A stretch of DNA of 64,000 nucleotides from JBCCMQ01 sp039026235 (lineage in GTDB: Bacteria > Pseudomonadota > Alphaproteobacteria > Rhodobacterales > Rhodobacteraceae). The DNA is taken from positions 62,001-126,000 of the forward strand of contig JBCCMQ010000008.1 of assembly GCA_039026235.1 (NCBI GenBank), read 5' to 3'. Position 1 is the first letter of the stretch. Each line of letters starts with the position of its first letter. Shown in pieces: positions 1 through 7,638 of this stretch. The position numbers and the translations under genes were made by a program. The notes under the pieces were generated by a model. It made no database searches. It worked only from the letters and a program-made list of their open reading frames with translations, and was not told the origin of the DNA.

Positions 1-297
1 GCCTATACGCCGCTTTGGGCCGAGGGGATGATTGCCGGGCGCGGCTGGATTGTCGTCGCGCTTACCGTTTTCGGGACCTGGATGGTTCCACGCGTTGCAT
101 TCGGTGCCTACCTTTTCGGCTCCATTTCCCTTTTGGAGCTTTCGATACAGGCGTTTGGTGTCAATGTGCCCAGCCAACTCATGTCGGCGCTTCCCTACAT
201 CGTGACGATTGTCATGCTCGCACTGATCTCACGGAATGCGCTGTTCATCCGCCTCAACAGTCCTGCAAGCCTTGGGGCAACGCTGAAGCTACCTTAA
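1..297 (+). CDS. ABC transporter permease, C-terminal fragment (BMP/nucleoside-type system)
   Basis: Only the last 98 codons are in the window; the frame is open from base 1 to the TAA at 295-297. The peptide has hydrophobic stretches (around GWIVVALTVFGTW and YIVTIVMLALISR) and ends in LGATLKLP. Permeases that work with BMP-family binding proteins end in a similar way, and the next gene, 23 bases downstream, is such a binding protein. I infer an inner-membrane permease of a purine or nucleoside importer. The rest of the operon (ATPase, other permease) would lie to the left of the window. The family call rests mainly on context. Confidence 0.75.
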   Translation, partial: AYTPLWAEGMIAGRGWIVVALTVFGTWMVPRVAFGAYLFGSISLLELSIQAFGVNVPSQLMSALPYIVTIVMLALISRNALFIRLNSPASLGATLKLP

Positions 298-320
298 GAA
301 ACCATGGGGGTCTTACAATC

Positions 321-1394
321 ATGAAACTCTTGAACGCGTTCTTCGCCACAGCGCTGGTCGGTGCATTGTCGCTGCCGGCACTCGCCCAGGAAAAACTCAA
401 GATCGGGTTTGTCTATCCTTCGCCCATTGCCGATGTGGGATGGTCGGCCGAATTGAATGCCGGCCGTCTGGCGATCGAAGAACACTTTGGCGATCAGGTC
501 GAGACGATCTTTGTGGAAAACGTGCCAGAGGGCCCGGACGCCGCGCGCATCATGAACCAGATGGCGGCCCAGGGGGCCAATATGATCATGCTTGGATCCT
601 TCGGCTACATGAACGACGGCATCAAGCTTGCGCAGCAGCGCCCGGACATGACCTTCATTCATGCGTCGGGCTTCAAGATCGAGCCAAACTTCGGGAACTT
701 TCAAAGCCGCAACTATGAAAGCAGCTATCTGGTCGGCATGGCCGCCGGGGATGTAACGGAATCCGACGTGATCGGTATCGTCGCCGCCTACGCGATCCCG
801 GAAGTGGTTGGCATGATCAATGGCTTCACCCTGGGCGTTCAAAAGACCAACCCCGATGTGACGGTCAAAGTCGTCTGGCTGAATTCGTGGTTTGATCCGC
901 CGAAGGCCCAGGATTCCGCGCGCGCGCTGATCGCCCAGCAGGCCGACGTGATATATTCGCTCTACCAGGACACGCCGTCGGTGGTGACCGTCGCCGAAGA
1001 GGAAGGTGTCTGGGTGATCAATACCTCGTCGGACATGAAGGAATATGCGCCGACATGGCTTCTTGCCTCGCAGGTTGCCGACTGGTCCAACTACTTCATT
1101 GAAAGCGCGCAAGCCACGATTGACGGTACGTTCGAAGGCACACCCTACTGGGGCGGCATGGCCGATGGCGCTGTCGATGTTAAAAGCTGGGCCGACGCGA
1201 TTTCGGACGAAACCATGGCGATGATCGAAGAGGCGGCAACCGCGATGCGCGCGGGCGAGCTTCACCCGATCACCGGTCCCATTGTCGATCAGGAAGGAAC
1301 CGAAATTCTGGCCGATGGCGTGGCGATCATGGATGCCGATCTTTTGGGGATCAACTGGCTGGTTTCGGGTGTGGAGACGCGCCTGCCGAATTAA
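321..1394 (+). CDS. BMP-family ABC transporter substrate-binding protein
   Basis: This is a periplasmic binding protein of 357 residues. The start at 321 gives a clean Sec signal peptide (MKLLNAFFATALVGALSLPALA, cut before QEK). An upstream in-frame extension of the same reading frame has no signal and is rejected. The mature part opens with KIGFVYPSPIADVGWS and has the PDAARIMNQMAAQGANMIMLGSFGYM segment typical of the BMP/Med family, which binds nucleosides, purines or autoinducers. There is no lipobox cysteine, so it is probably soluble rather than a lipoprotein. It lies between the permease and guanine deaminase, and its stop overlaps the deaminase start (TAATG). A purine-type ligand is therefore likely. 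Confidence 0.88.
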   Translation: MKLLNAFFATALVGALSLPALAQEKLKIGFVYPSPIADVGWSAELNAGRLAIEEHFGDQVETIFVENVPEGPDAARIMNQMAAQGANMIMLGSFGYMNDGIKLAQQRPDMTFIHASGFKIEPNFGNFQSRNYESSYLVGMAAGDVTESDVIGIVAAYAIPEVVGMINGFTLGVQKTNPDVTVKVVWLNSWFDPPKAQDSARALIAQQADVIYSLYQDTPSVVTVAEEEGVWVINTSSDMKEYAPTWLLASQVADWSNYFIESAQATIDGTFEGTPYWGGMADGAVDVKSWADAISDETMAMIEEAATAMRAGELHPITGPIVDQEGTEILADGVAIMDADLLGINWLVSGVETRLPN

Positions 1395-2701
1395 TGTCGG
1401 CATTCCTTGCCCATCTGATCCACAGCCCGGAAAGGGGCCTGATCGAGCGCGTGGATGACGCGCTCGTTTTAGTCTCGGCCGACGGAACCATCGAACGCGT
1501 CGTACCCGGCGGCTTTGACCCTGCCGCCAAGGACCTGCGTGGACAAGGCGTGCTGGTGCCCGGATTTGTGGATCTACACATCCATGCACCTCAGTTTCCA
1601 CAGTTGGGCGCCGCACTTGATGCGCCGCTGGAAGACTGGCTTTTTAAGTACACATTTCCGCTCGAGTCGCGATTTGCGGACCTAAACTATGCGGCGGGGG
1701 TCTACCGCGCGCTGGTGGCGCGGCTTTTGTCGCTTGGTACCACAACGGCGGTCTATTTCGCGACAATCCATCTGCCGGCCAGCCTTGAACTGGCCAGGAT
1801 CTGCGTCGAACTGGGCCAGCGCGCGATTGTCGGACGCGTCGCCATGGACCTGGCCAGTGGCTGCCCGGATTACTACCGTGATGCGGATGCCCAAGCATCC
1901 GTCGATGAAACCGCACGGTTCATCACAGCGGTCAGATCGCTGGACGGCAATGCGCTGGTTGAACCGGCGGTTACGCCCCGCTTCATCCCGGCCTGTAGCA
2001 ATCATGCCCTGGAAGGTCTGGGCACGTTGGCGGCCGAAACCGGTGTACCGGTTCAAACGCATTGTTCCGAAAGCGACTGGGAGCATGCCCATGTGATCGA
2101 GCGGATGGGCATGACCGACACCGCCGCGCTGGACCAGTTCGGGCTTTTGACCGGACGTACAGTCCTGGCACACTGTGGATTTGTCAGCGGCGGCGATCTT
2201 GATCTGATCAAGGACCGGGGCGCATGTATCGCCCACTGTCCCTTGTCCAATACGTTTTTCGCCAATGCGGTCCTTCCCCTGCGAATGGCGCTGGAAAAAG
2301 CGGTGCATGTCGGGCTTGGCACCGATATCTCCGGAGGGCCCAGCGCCTTTCTTCTGGATAATGCGCGCGCCGCAGTGGTTGCGTCCCGCATGCTGGAAGA
2401 CGGAGTCGACCCGAACCTGCCGAGCGACCGGCGGGGTGCCGGCGCGGCCCGGATTGATTTTCGCGACGCATTCTGGATGGCCACCCGGGGCGGCGCCTTG
2501 GCAATCGATTTACCCGTTGGCTGCTTCGCGCCGGGGCTGCAATTCGATGCGGTTCTTGTGGATCTGGCCGACGACGCCGGCCCACCAGAAGATCATCTTC
2601 AGAAGATCGTCATGCGGGCGACAGCAGAAGACCTGCGGTCCACATGGGTGGCCGGCAGACTGGTCAGCTCGAAAACGGCTTTCCAAGTCCAAAATTCTTA
2701 A
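1394..2701 (+). CDS. guaD: guanine deaminase
   Basis: An amidohydrolase of 435 residues that hydrolyses guanine to xanthine and ammonia. Metal-ligand motifs in order are VDLHIHAPQFPQLG (His62, His64), HCSESDWEH, AHCGFV and GTDISGG, as in bacterial guanine deaminases; PQFPQLG after the HxH is characteristic. The ATG overlaps the stop of the binding-protein gene by one base, so translation is coupled. Together with the BMP importer it makes a purine salvage or catabolic unit. Its last 38 bases overlap the 3' end of the convergent Rieske gene. An 8-oxoguanine or other aminopurine deaminase is possible but less likely. Confidence 0.9.
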   Translation: MSAFLAHLIHSPERGLIERVDDALVLVSADGTIERVVPGGFDPAAKDLRGQGVLVPGFVDLHIHAPQFPQLGAALDAPLEDWLFKYTFPLESRFADLNYAAGVYRALVARLLSLGTTTAVYFATIHLPASLELARICVELGQRAIVGRVAMDLASGCPDYYRDADAQASVDETARFITAVRSLDGNALVEPAVTPRFIPACSNHALEGLGTLAAETGVPVQTHCSESDWEHAHVIERMGMTDTAALDQFGLLTGRTVLAHCGFVSGGDLDLIKDRGACIAHCPLSNTFFANAVLPLRMALEKAVHVGLGTDISGGPSAFLLDNARAAVVASRMLEDGVDPNLPSDRRGAGAARIDFRDAFWMATRGGALAIDLPVGCFAPGLQFDAVLVDLADDAGPPEDHLQKIVMRATAEDLRSTWVAGRLVSSKTAFQVQNS

Positions 2702-3719
2702 CCAGACCCCGCCGATAGGCGATCGACATGGCATCGGCCGGGATGTGCACTTCGTCGCGGATGTTCAGGGGCAGATCTTCGGGCCGCTGTTCTTCGACCA
2801 GGGGCTTGTCTTCGTTGTTGATCATCAGGCTTTCACCGATCAGGAATTCTTCGTCCGGCCTGCCTGTCGTATCGGTTGCCACCTGGAAGATCCGCGTCTC
2901 ATAGGCCGAGACCGGACAGACCGTGTCGGCAAAGAACTGTACATACCAGCTGTCATTCGGCTGGATAATGATGACCGTCGAGAACGGATAGGTTAGCTGA
3001 TAGGTGTAGACCACGCGCCGGCTGTCAGCCTCCACATCATCCGGGAACCGGTTGCCGCCTTCATCGTAAGCGATGTCAAAGGTCAGCCCGTAATCGGTTT
3101 CCTTAACCGAATAGAGTGGAAACCGGTCTTCTTCGTTGCCGCCAAAGGTTTCCTTGTGGACCCAGGGAAAATGCGCGACGTCGTTGAAGTTCTCGACATG
3201 CCGGCTGGCCGCAGCGTGCCACGTGTCCGACGGCACGAAGACCTTCTTCAGCGCCGCGTCCTTGATGCCCGGCCAATCGGGCAGGGGCCAGATCGGGTCG
3301 TCGGCAAGGCAGGTCCACAAAATGCCATAGCGCTCTTCCGCACGCAGCGACTGAAGTTTGAGCCGTGGCGACACCCGCGCAGACTGATCGGGGTTGGAAG
3401 GCACTTTTGTGCAGCTTCCCGCGCCGTCAAAATGCAGCCCGTGCATGGGACAGATCAGTTGATCCCCATCGATGCGACCGTTGCTTAGCCGGGTGCCGCG
3501 ATGTGGACAGAGGTCCCGCGCAACAGACAGTCCGGCCGGTGTGCGCCAGATTACCAGATCCACGTCAAGCAGCCGTGCGGCGACCGGCTCTGCGGCGATC
3601 TCATGACAAAAGGCGACCGGGTGCCAGAACCGGGACAGGACGTGCCAGTCCGACGGCTCAAAACTCGAATGCCTCGGCAGATCGTTCGGTACCTTCTCAG
3701 AGGAAAGAGGAAGAAACAT
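2664..3719 (-). CDS. Rieske non-heme iron oxygenase, alpha subunit
   Basis: A ring-hydroxylating or demethylating oxygenase of 351 residues. The N-terminal Rieske domain carries Cys71-x-His73 (CPHRG) and Cys90-xx-His93 (CPMHGLHF) for the 2Fe-2S cluster. The catalytic domain has Asp180-xx-His183-xxxx-His188 (NDVAHFPWVH), the bridging aspartate and mononuclear iron ligands. It has no fused reductase, so an external electron donor is needed, and none is seen nearby. It converges on guanine deaminase with a 38-base overlap. Size and layout match VanA-type and methylxanthine N-demethylase-type enzymes. With a purine importer and GuaD next door, N-demethylation of methylxanthines is a reasonable but unproven guess. 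A role on another aromatic substrate cannot be excluded. Confidence 0.85.
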   Translation of the reverse strand: MFLPLSSEKVPNDLPRHSSFEPSDWHVLSRFWHPVAFCHEIAAEPVAARLLDVDLVIWRTPAGLSVARDLCPHRGTRLSNGRIDGDQLICPMHGLHFDGAGSCTKVPSNPDQSARVSPRLKLQSLRAEERYGILWTCLADDPIWPLPDWPGIKDAALKKVFVPSDTWHAAASRHVENFNDVAHFPWVHKETFGGNEEDRFPLYSVKETDYGLTFDIAYDEGGNRFPDDVEADSRRVVYTYQLTYPFSTVIIIQPNDSWYVQFFADTVCPVSAYETRIFQVATDTTGRPDEEFLIGESLMINNEDKPLVEEQRPEDLPLNIRDEVHIPADAMSIAYRRGLVKNFGLGKPFSS

Positions 3720-3812
3720 GATTTAAGCTAATATGTTGGCAACGCCGCCCGCAACCGGCGGCTGCCCTCAACTGCCCGCCCGGGTTCCCTGAACGCACCA
3801 GCGCACATTGCT

Positions 3813-4613
3813 TCAGCTTTGCGGCTCCATGTCGCTGACAATTTCGTTCCGGTTTGAAAAAATCGCTTCGGTCAAGCGCCGCGAGGCGCTTTGCAGGATC
3901 CCGCGCTGCGCAATCGCATCCGGAATGGAAATGCGCTGGGTTGGCCCGTGAAAGGCCAGCGCCGCGACGAATTTACCGTCCCAGTCGGTAACCGGAACGG
4001 CAATGGCGATCATCCCGTCCAGAAACTCTTCTTCATCCAGCGAATACCCTCTCTTGCCGATTGCTGAGAGTTCATCAAGCAACGCCAGCGGTTCGGTGTG
4101 GGTCGCTGAGGTCAGAGGTGCCATGTTAAGCGCGGCGACAAAGCGGCCACGCACTGCGGACGACAGGCTGGCCATGAAGCATTTTCCGCTGGCCGTGCAG
4201 TGAAACGGAACATGGGTGCCAATTGGCAGCTGAATGCGAAAGGCCCAATCGGTTTCAACCCGATCAAGATAGCTCATGCCGTCATCTTCGGGCACAACGA
4301 AATTGACGGTTTCACCCACCTCTTCGGCCACCTGCGAAAGGATCTGCCGGCGGGCTATGTGGATGCGAGAGTTGTTCAGAAGCGCGGCGCCCAGGTCCCG
4401 CAGGCGTCTTGCCGTGTGGTAGCGTTTAGAGCGCCCCTGCCGGGAAATGAACCCTTGTTTTTCAAGGGTGGTGCAAAGACGCTGCACCGTCTGCTTGGGC
4501 AGTCCGAGGGTATGGTTGATCTCGGTCGCCGTCATCGGATGGGCGCTTTTGCCGAGTACTTCCAAGATCATCAGCGTTCTCAGGTTTGTCGGAATGCGAT
4601 CTTGGTTTTCCAT
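3813..4613 (-). CDS. IclR-family transcriptional regulator
   Basis: 266 residues. The N-terminal winged helix-turn-helix (residues about 12-75) includes PMTATEINHTLGLPKQTVQRLCTTLEKQGFI, read in two parts, and is followed by the IclR effector domain (about 85-250) with the usual HCTASGKCFMA segment and a LDEEEF(L)DGMIAIAVPV stretch. It is transcribed away from the GMC oxidoreductase gene, with 110 bases between the starts. A regulator of the divergent 4724-14934 run is the simplest reading; control of the neighbouring Rieske gene is the alternative. IclR proteins usually bind palindromes near their own promoter, and one candidate is listed at 4688-4702. Confidence 0.9.
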   Translation of the reverse strand: MENQDRIPTNLRTLMILEVLGKSAHPMTATEINHTLGLPKQTVQRLCTTLEKQGFISRQGRSKRYHTARRLRDLGAALLNNSRIHIARRQILSQVAEEVGETVNFVVPEDDGMSYLDRVETDWAFRIQLPIGTHVPFHCTASGKCFMASLSSAVRGRFVAALNMAPLTSATHTEPLALLDELSAIGKRGYSLDEEEFLDGMIAIAVPVTDWDGKFVAALAFHGPTQRISIPDAIAQRGILQSASRRLTEAIFSNRNEIVSDMEPQS

Positions 4614-4687
4614 GGATCAGACGTGGCACGGGAATTGGGAGTTGTTTTGAGATCGAATTACTGTAGCTTGGTTTTTATGCAAAAATC

Positions 4688-4702
4688 GAGACCAAAAGTC
4701 TC
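4688..4702. promoter_or_regulatory. perfect inverted repeat in the iclR-GMC divergent promoter region
   Basis: GAGAC-CAAAA-GTCTC is a five-base inverted repeat with a five-base centre, followed by ATTTTTTA. It lies 22 bases before the GMC oxidoreductase ATG and 75 bases from the iclR start. It could be an IclR operator placed to block the downstream promoter, or a weak hairpin. The rest of 4614-4723 is AT-rich compared with its surroundings, as expected for promoters, and a good ribosome binding site (GGGGAG) precedes 4724. Confidence 0.3.
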
Positions 4703-4723
4703 ATTTTTTAGCATTGGGGAGAT

Positions 4724-6325
4724 ATGGAATTTGATTTCGTCATCGTCGGGGCCGGGTCGGCGGGCTGTGTGCTCGCCAACCGACTGTCTGCGAACGGACG
4801 ACATTCGGTCGCACTTTTGGAAGCGGGGCCGCCCGATACCAATCCATGGATCCACATCCCGGTGGGATATTTCCGCACCATGGGAAACCCGAAATCCGAC
4901 TGGCGTTACAGGACCGAAGCCGATGATGGCATTGCCGGTCGTTCGATTGCGTGGCCACGCGGGCGCGTGCTTGGCGGATCAAGCTCGATCAACGGTCTTC
5001 TCTACGTGCGTGGGCAGCCGCAAGACTTTGACGGTTGGGCACAGATGGGCTGCACAGGCTGGGGCTGGGATGATGTGCTTCCGTTTTTCAGGCGCTCTGA
5101 GACCTGGAAGGGTCCGAACGGAACCGATTTGCGCGGCACCGATGGTCCGTTGTCGGTGCAGACCACGCGGCTGAACCGAGAAATTGTCGATCACTGGGTG
5201 AGTGCCGCCGTGGCGGCAGGATACCGGCGCACGGAAGATTACAACGACTATGATCAGGAAGGGGTTGGCTACTTTCAGCTTACCATGACCGGCGGCAGGC
5301 GCTGTTCATCGTCGGTCGCCTATCTGAAGCCTGCACGCACGCGCAAGAACCTGAAGATCCTGACCGACACGCAGACCGAGAAGGTGATCCTGAAGGAACG
5401 CAGGGCAATCGGTGTCCGGACGCGCAGCAACGGCAAATCCGAAGATATCCACGCCCGGCGCGAGGTCATTCTGTGCGCGGGCGCCATCGGCTCGCCCCAG
5501 ATCCTGATGCTGTCGGGGGTCGGCGACCCGGAAGATATCCGGCCGCACGGGATCGAAATGGCCGCCAACATCCCCGGCGTGGGCAAGAACCTGCAAGATC
5601 ACCTGCAGGCCAGACCGGTCTTTAAAACGGACCTGAGCACCATCAACGTCGAGACGGACAATCTGTGGAAGCAGATGATGATCGCGGCCCAGTACGCGCT
5701 GACCCAAACAGGTCCCATGACCATGGCGGCTAGCCTCGGCACGGCGTTCCTGAAAACCGAACCACACCTTGAGACGCCGGACATCCAGTTCCACATCCAA
5801 CCCTTCAGCGCCGACAGCCCGGGGGAAGGCACGCATCCGTTTTCGGCATTCACGGCTTCGGTCTTGCAGCTGCGCCCGGAAAGCGCCGGCCATCTGACAC
5901 TGAAGTCGGCCAATATGGACGACCATCCGTCGATTCATCCAAATTATCTGGCCACAGACACCGACCGGCGCACCTTGGTCAAAGGCATTCAGGTCGCCCG
6001 GCGTATCGCAGAACACGAACCGCTGAAGTCCCACATCTCTGAGGAATTCGCCCCGGGGCAGGACGTGGGCTCAGACGATGAAGAGGCGATCCTCGACTGG
6101 GCCCGAAAGACGTCAGTGACGATCTATCACCCCACGGGCACCTGCAAGATGGGAATCGATCCCATGGCCGTTGTCGACCCGCGCCTGCGGGTGATCGGCA
6201 TCGAAGGTCTTCGGGTGGCGGACGCCTCGATCATGCCGCGCATCACCAGCGGAAACACAAATGCCCCAGCGATCATGATCGGAGAAAAGGCCGGTGACAT
6301 GATCCTTGAGGACGCGCAACAATGA
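4724..6325 (+). CDS. GMC-family FAD oxidoreductase (choline dehydrogenase-like)
   Basis: 533 residues. The N-terminal FAD-binding fold starts with DFVIVGAGSAGCVLANRLS, the GMC signature GRVLGGSSSINGLLYVRG lies near residues 78-95, and the C-terminal block ends HPTGTCKMG, which holds the catalytic histidine, before GNTNAPAIMIGEKA. Such flavoenzymes oxidise primary or secondary alcohols to aldehydes or ketones and pass electrons to the respiratory chain. The strong Shine-Dalgarno GGGGAG fits the ATG. It is the first gene of the run that continues into the TRAP and sulfonate genes, so an alcohol or polyol substrate related to the imported compound is likely. The exact substrate cannot be read from sequence. 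Confidence 0.88.
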   Translation: MEFDFVIVGAGSAGCVLANRLSANGRHSVALLEAGPPDTNPWIHIPVGYFRTMGNPKSDWRYRTEADDGIAGRSIAWPRGRVLGGSSSINGLLYVRGQPQDFDGWAQMGCTGWGWDDVLPFFRRSETWKGPNGTDLRGTDGPLSVQTTRLNREIVDHWVSAAVAAGYRRTEDYNDYDQEGVGYFQLTMTGGRRCSSSVAYLKPARTRKNLKILTDTQTEKVILKERRAIGVRTRSNGKSEDIHARREVILCAGAIGSPQILMLSGVGDPEDIRPHGIEMAANIPGVGKNLQDHLQARPVFKTDLSTINVETDNLWKQMMIAAQYALTQTGPMTMAASLGTAFLKTEPHLETPDIQFHIQPFSADSPGEGTHPFSAFTASVLQLRPESAGHLTLKSANMDDHPSIHPNYLATDTDRRTLVKGIQVARRIAEHEPLKSHISEEFAPGQDVGSDDEEAILDWARKTSVTIYHPTGTCKMGIDPMAVVDPRLRVIGIEGLRVADASIMPRITSGNTNAPAIMIGEKAGDMILEDAQQ

Positions 6326-6466
6326 CACGGAATTTGGGCAGCAAAGGGCATTTCGGCAAAGAACCGAAGCCCTGGGCAAAGGAGTAACTGGAAACGCCGG
6401 GCGCAGCGCCTTCGTCTCCCGGCTCAACGATCGAACAAGAAGGCTACGAACACAGGGAGGAGAACC

Positions 6467-7561
6467 ATGTTCAAACTAAAGACCCTTGCGACTGGCGCAG
6501 CGGCGCTGTCGCTCATGGCCTCGGCTGCCGTTGCCGAGACAGTCATCCGCGTCCAGTCGGTGATCCCGGCGCAGGCGGACGAAGTCACCATGCTGAACGA
6601 GTTTGCCACGGACGTCGCAGAACTGACCAACGGCGAGGTCAGGATCGAGGTTCTGCCCGCAGGTGCCGTGGTTGGCGTTCGCGAAACACTGGACGCCGTG
6701 GACAGCGGCCTGATCGAAGGTGGCTTTGCCTGGACACACTATTGGTCGGGCAAGCATCCGGCCGCTATGCTGTTCGGTTCACCCGTTGCCGGCGCCGGTG
6801 TCGGCATCGACAACATCGCCTTCCTCAGCTGGTTCCAATACGGCGGCGGAAAAGAGCTTTACGACCAGCTTTGGGACGAAATGGGCGTCAACGTGAAGGG
6901 ATTCATGTTGCAGCCGGTTGGGCCCGAAGCGCTGGGCTGGTTCTCAGAGCCGATCACATCGATGGAGGATTTCCGCAAGTACCGCTTCCGGACGCCTCCG
7001 GGCATCCCCGGCCAGACCTATAAGGATATCGGCGTGGCGTCGGTGGCCATGGGTGGCGGCGACATCTTGCCAGCGCTCGAAAAAGGCACGATCGATGCGG
7101 CGGAATGGTGCTGTCCAAAGCCGGATTCGGTCTTTGGCTTCCAGAAGGTGCTGAAGCACTACTATCTGCAGGGCCTCCACCAGGTGGTGGTGAATGCCGA
7201 TCTCTACATAAACGGCGACGTCTATGACAGCCTGACGCCACTGCAGCAGAAGGCGCTGGAAGTTGCGGCCAACGCGTCGCTGTCCAAGGCCATGTCCTAT
7301 CGGATCTACGAAAACGGCAAGGCCCTGAAGGATTTGACCGAAAACCACGGCGTCATCCTGCATGACACGCCCGAAGACTACTTCACGCAGTACATGGAAG
7401 CGGCCAAGGCCGCGCTGGAAACCAACGCTGCCGAGAACGAGTTTTTCGCGGAAGTGTGGCAGAGCCAGAAGGACTTTGCAGAGATCGCAGTTCCTTTCTG
7501 GGCCGGTGCCCAGACCTCAAACGCGAACTTGGGCAAGGCCTTCGCGGACAGCCTGAAGTAA
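6467..7561 (+). CDS. TRAP transporter substrate-binding protein (DctP family)
   Basis: 364 residues with a Sec signal peptide (MFKLKTLATGAAALSLMASAAVA). The mature protein has the DctP layout: ELTNGEVRIEVLPAGAVVG near the N-terminus, then KYRFRTPPGIPGQTY, in which the arginine of the RFRTPP segment is the expected carboxylate or sulfonate contact, then EWCCPKPDSVFGFQKV. The start is fixed by a GGGAGGAG ribosome binding site. It delivers ligand to the fused permease encoded next, across a strong hairpin at 7579-7606. Downstream hpsN and comDE suggest a C3-sulfonate ligand, as for HpsKLM- or SlcHFG-type systems. This substrate assignment is inference. Confidence 0.88.
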   Translation: MFKLKTLATGAAALSLMASAAVAETVIRVQSVIPAQADEVTMLNEFATDVAELTNGEVRIEVLPAGAVVGVRETLDAVDSGLIEGGFAWTHYWSGKHPAAMLFGSPVAGAGVGIDNIAFLSWFQYGGGKELYDQLWDEMGVNVKGFMLQPVGPEALGWFSEPITSMEDFRKYRFRTPPGIPGQTYKDIGVASVAMGGGDILPALEKGTIDAAEWCCPKPDSVFGFQKVLKHYYLQGLHQVVVNADLYINGDVYDSLTPLQQKALEVAANASLSKAMSYRIYENGKALKDLTENHGVILHDTPEDYFTQYMEAAKAALETNAAENEFFAEVWQSQKDFAEIAVPFWAGAQTSNANLGKAFADSLK

Positions 7562-7578
7562 AACGCAGCTGAAAGAAT

Positions 7579-7606
7579 GGAAGGCGCGGCGCCTGCCGGG
7601 CCTTCC
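7579..7606 (+). terminator. hairpin between TRAP binding protein and permease (attenuator-like)
   Basis: GGAAGGC (7579-7585) pairs with GCCTTCC (7600-7606). Inside it CGGC (7587-7590) pairs with GCCG (7595-7598) around a GCCT loop, with one G-G mismatch. No T-run follows. Its position between a highly needed binding protein and its permease is typical of a transcript-processing or partial-termination hairpin that keeps binding-protein mRNA in excess. Confidence 0.5.
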
Positions 7607-7638
7607 CACCAAACACGCGGCCAACGGGGACAAGTGGC

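Noticed and set aside
15..320. N-terminal extension of the BMP binding protein
   Set aside because: The frame stays open across the permease gene but has no coding character, and the signal peptide starts at 321.
6322..6387. A 21-codon reading frame starting in the GMC stop codon (ATGA overlap)
   Set aside because: It begins well (MTRNLGSKGHFGKEPKPWAK) but is very short and has no recognised family; there is not enough support to list it as a gene.
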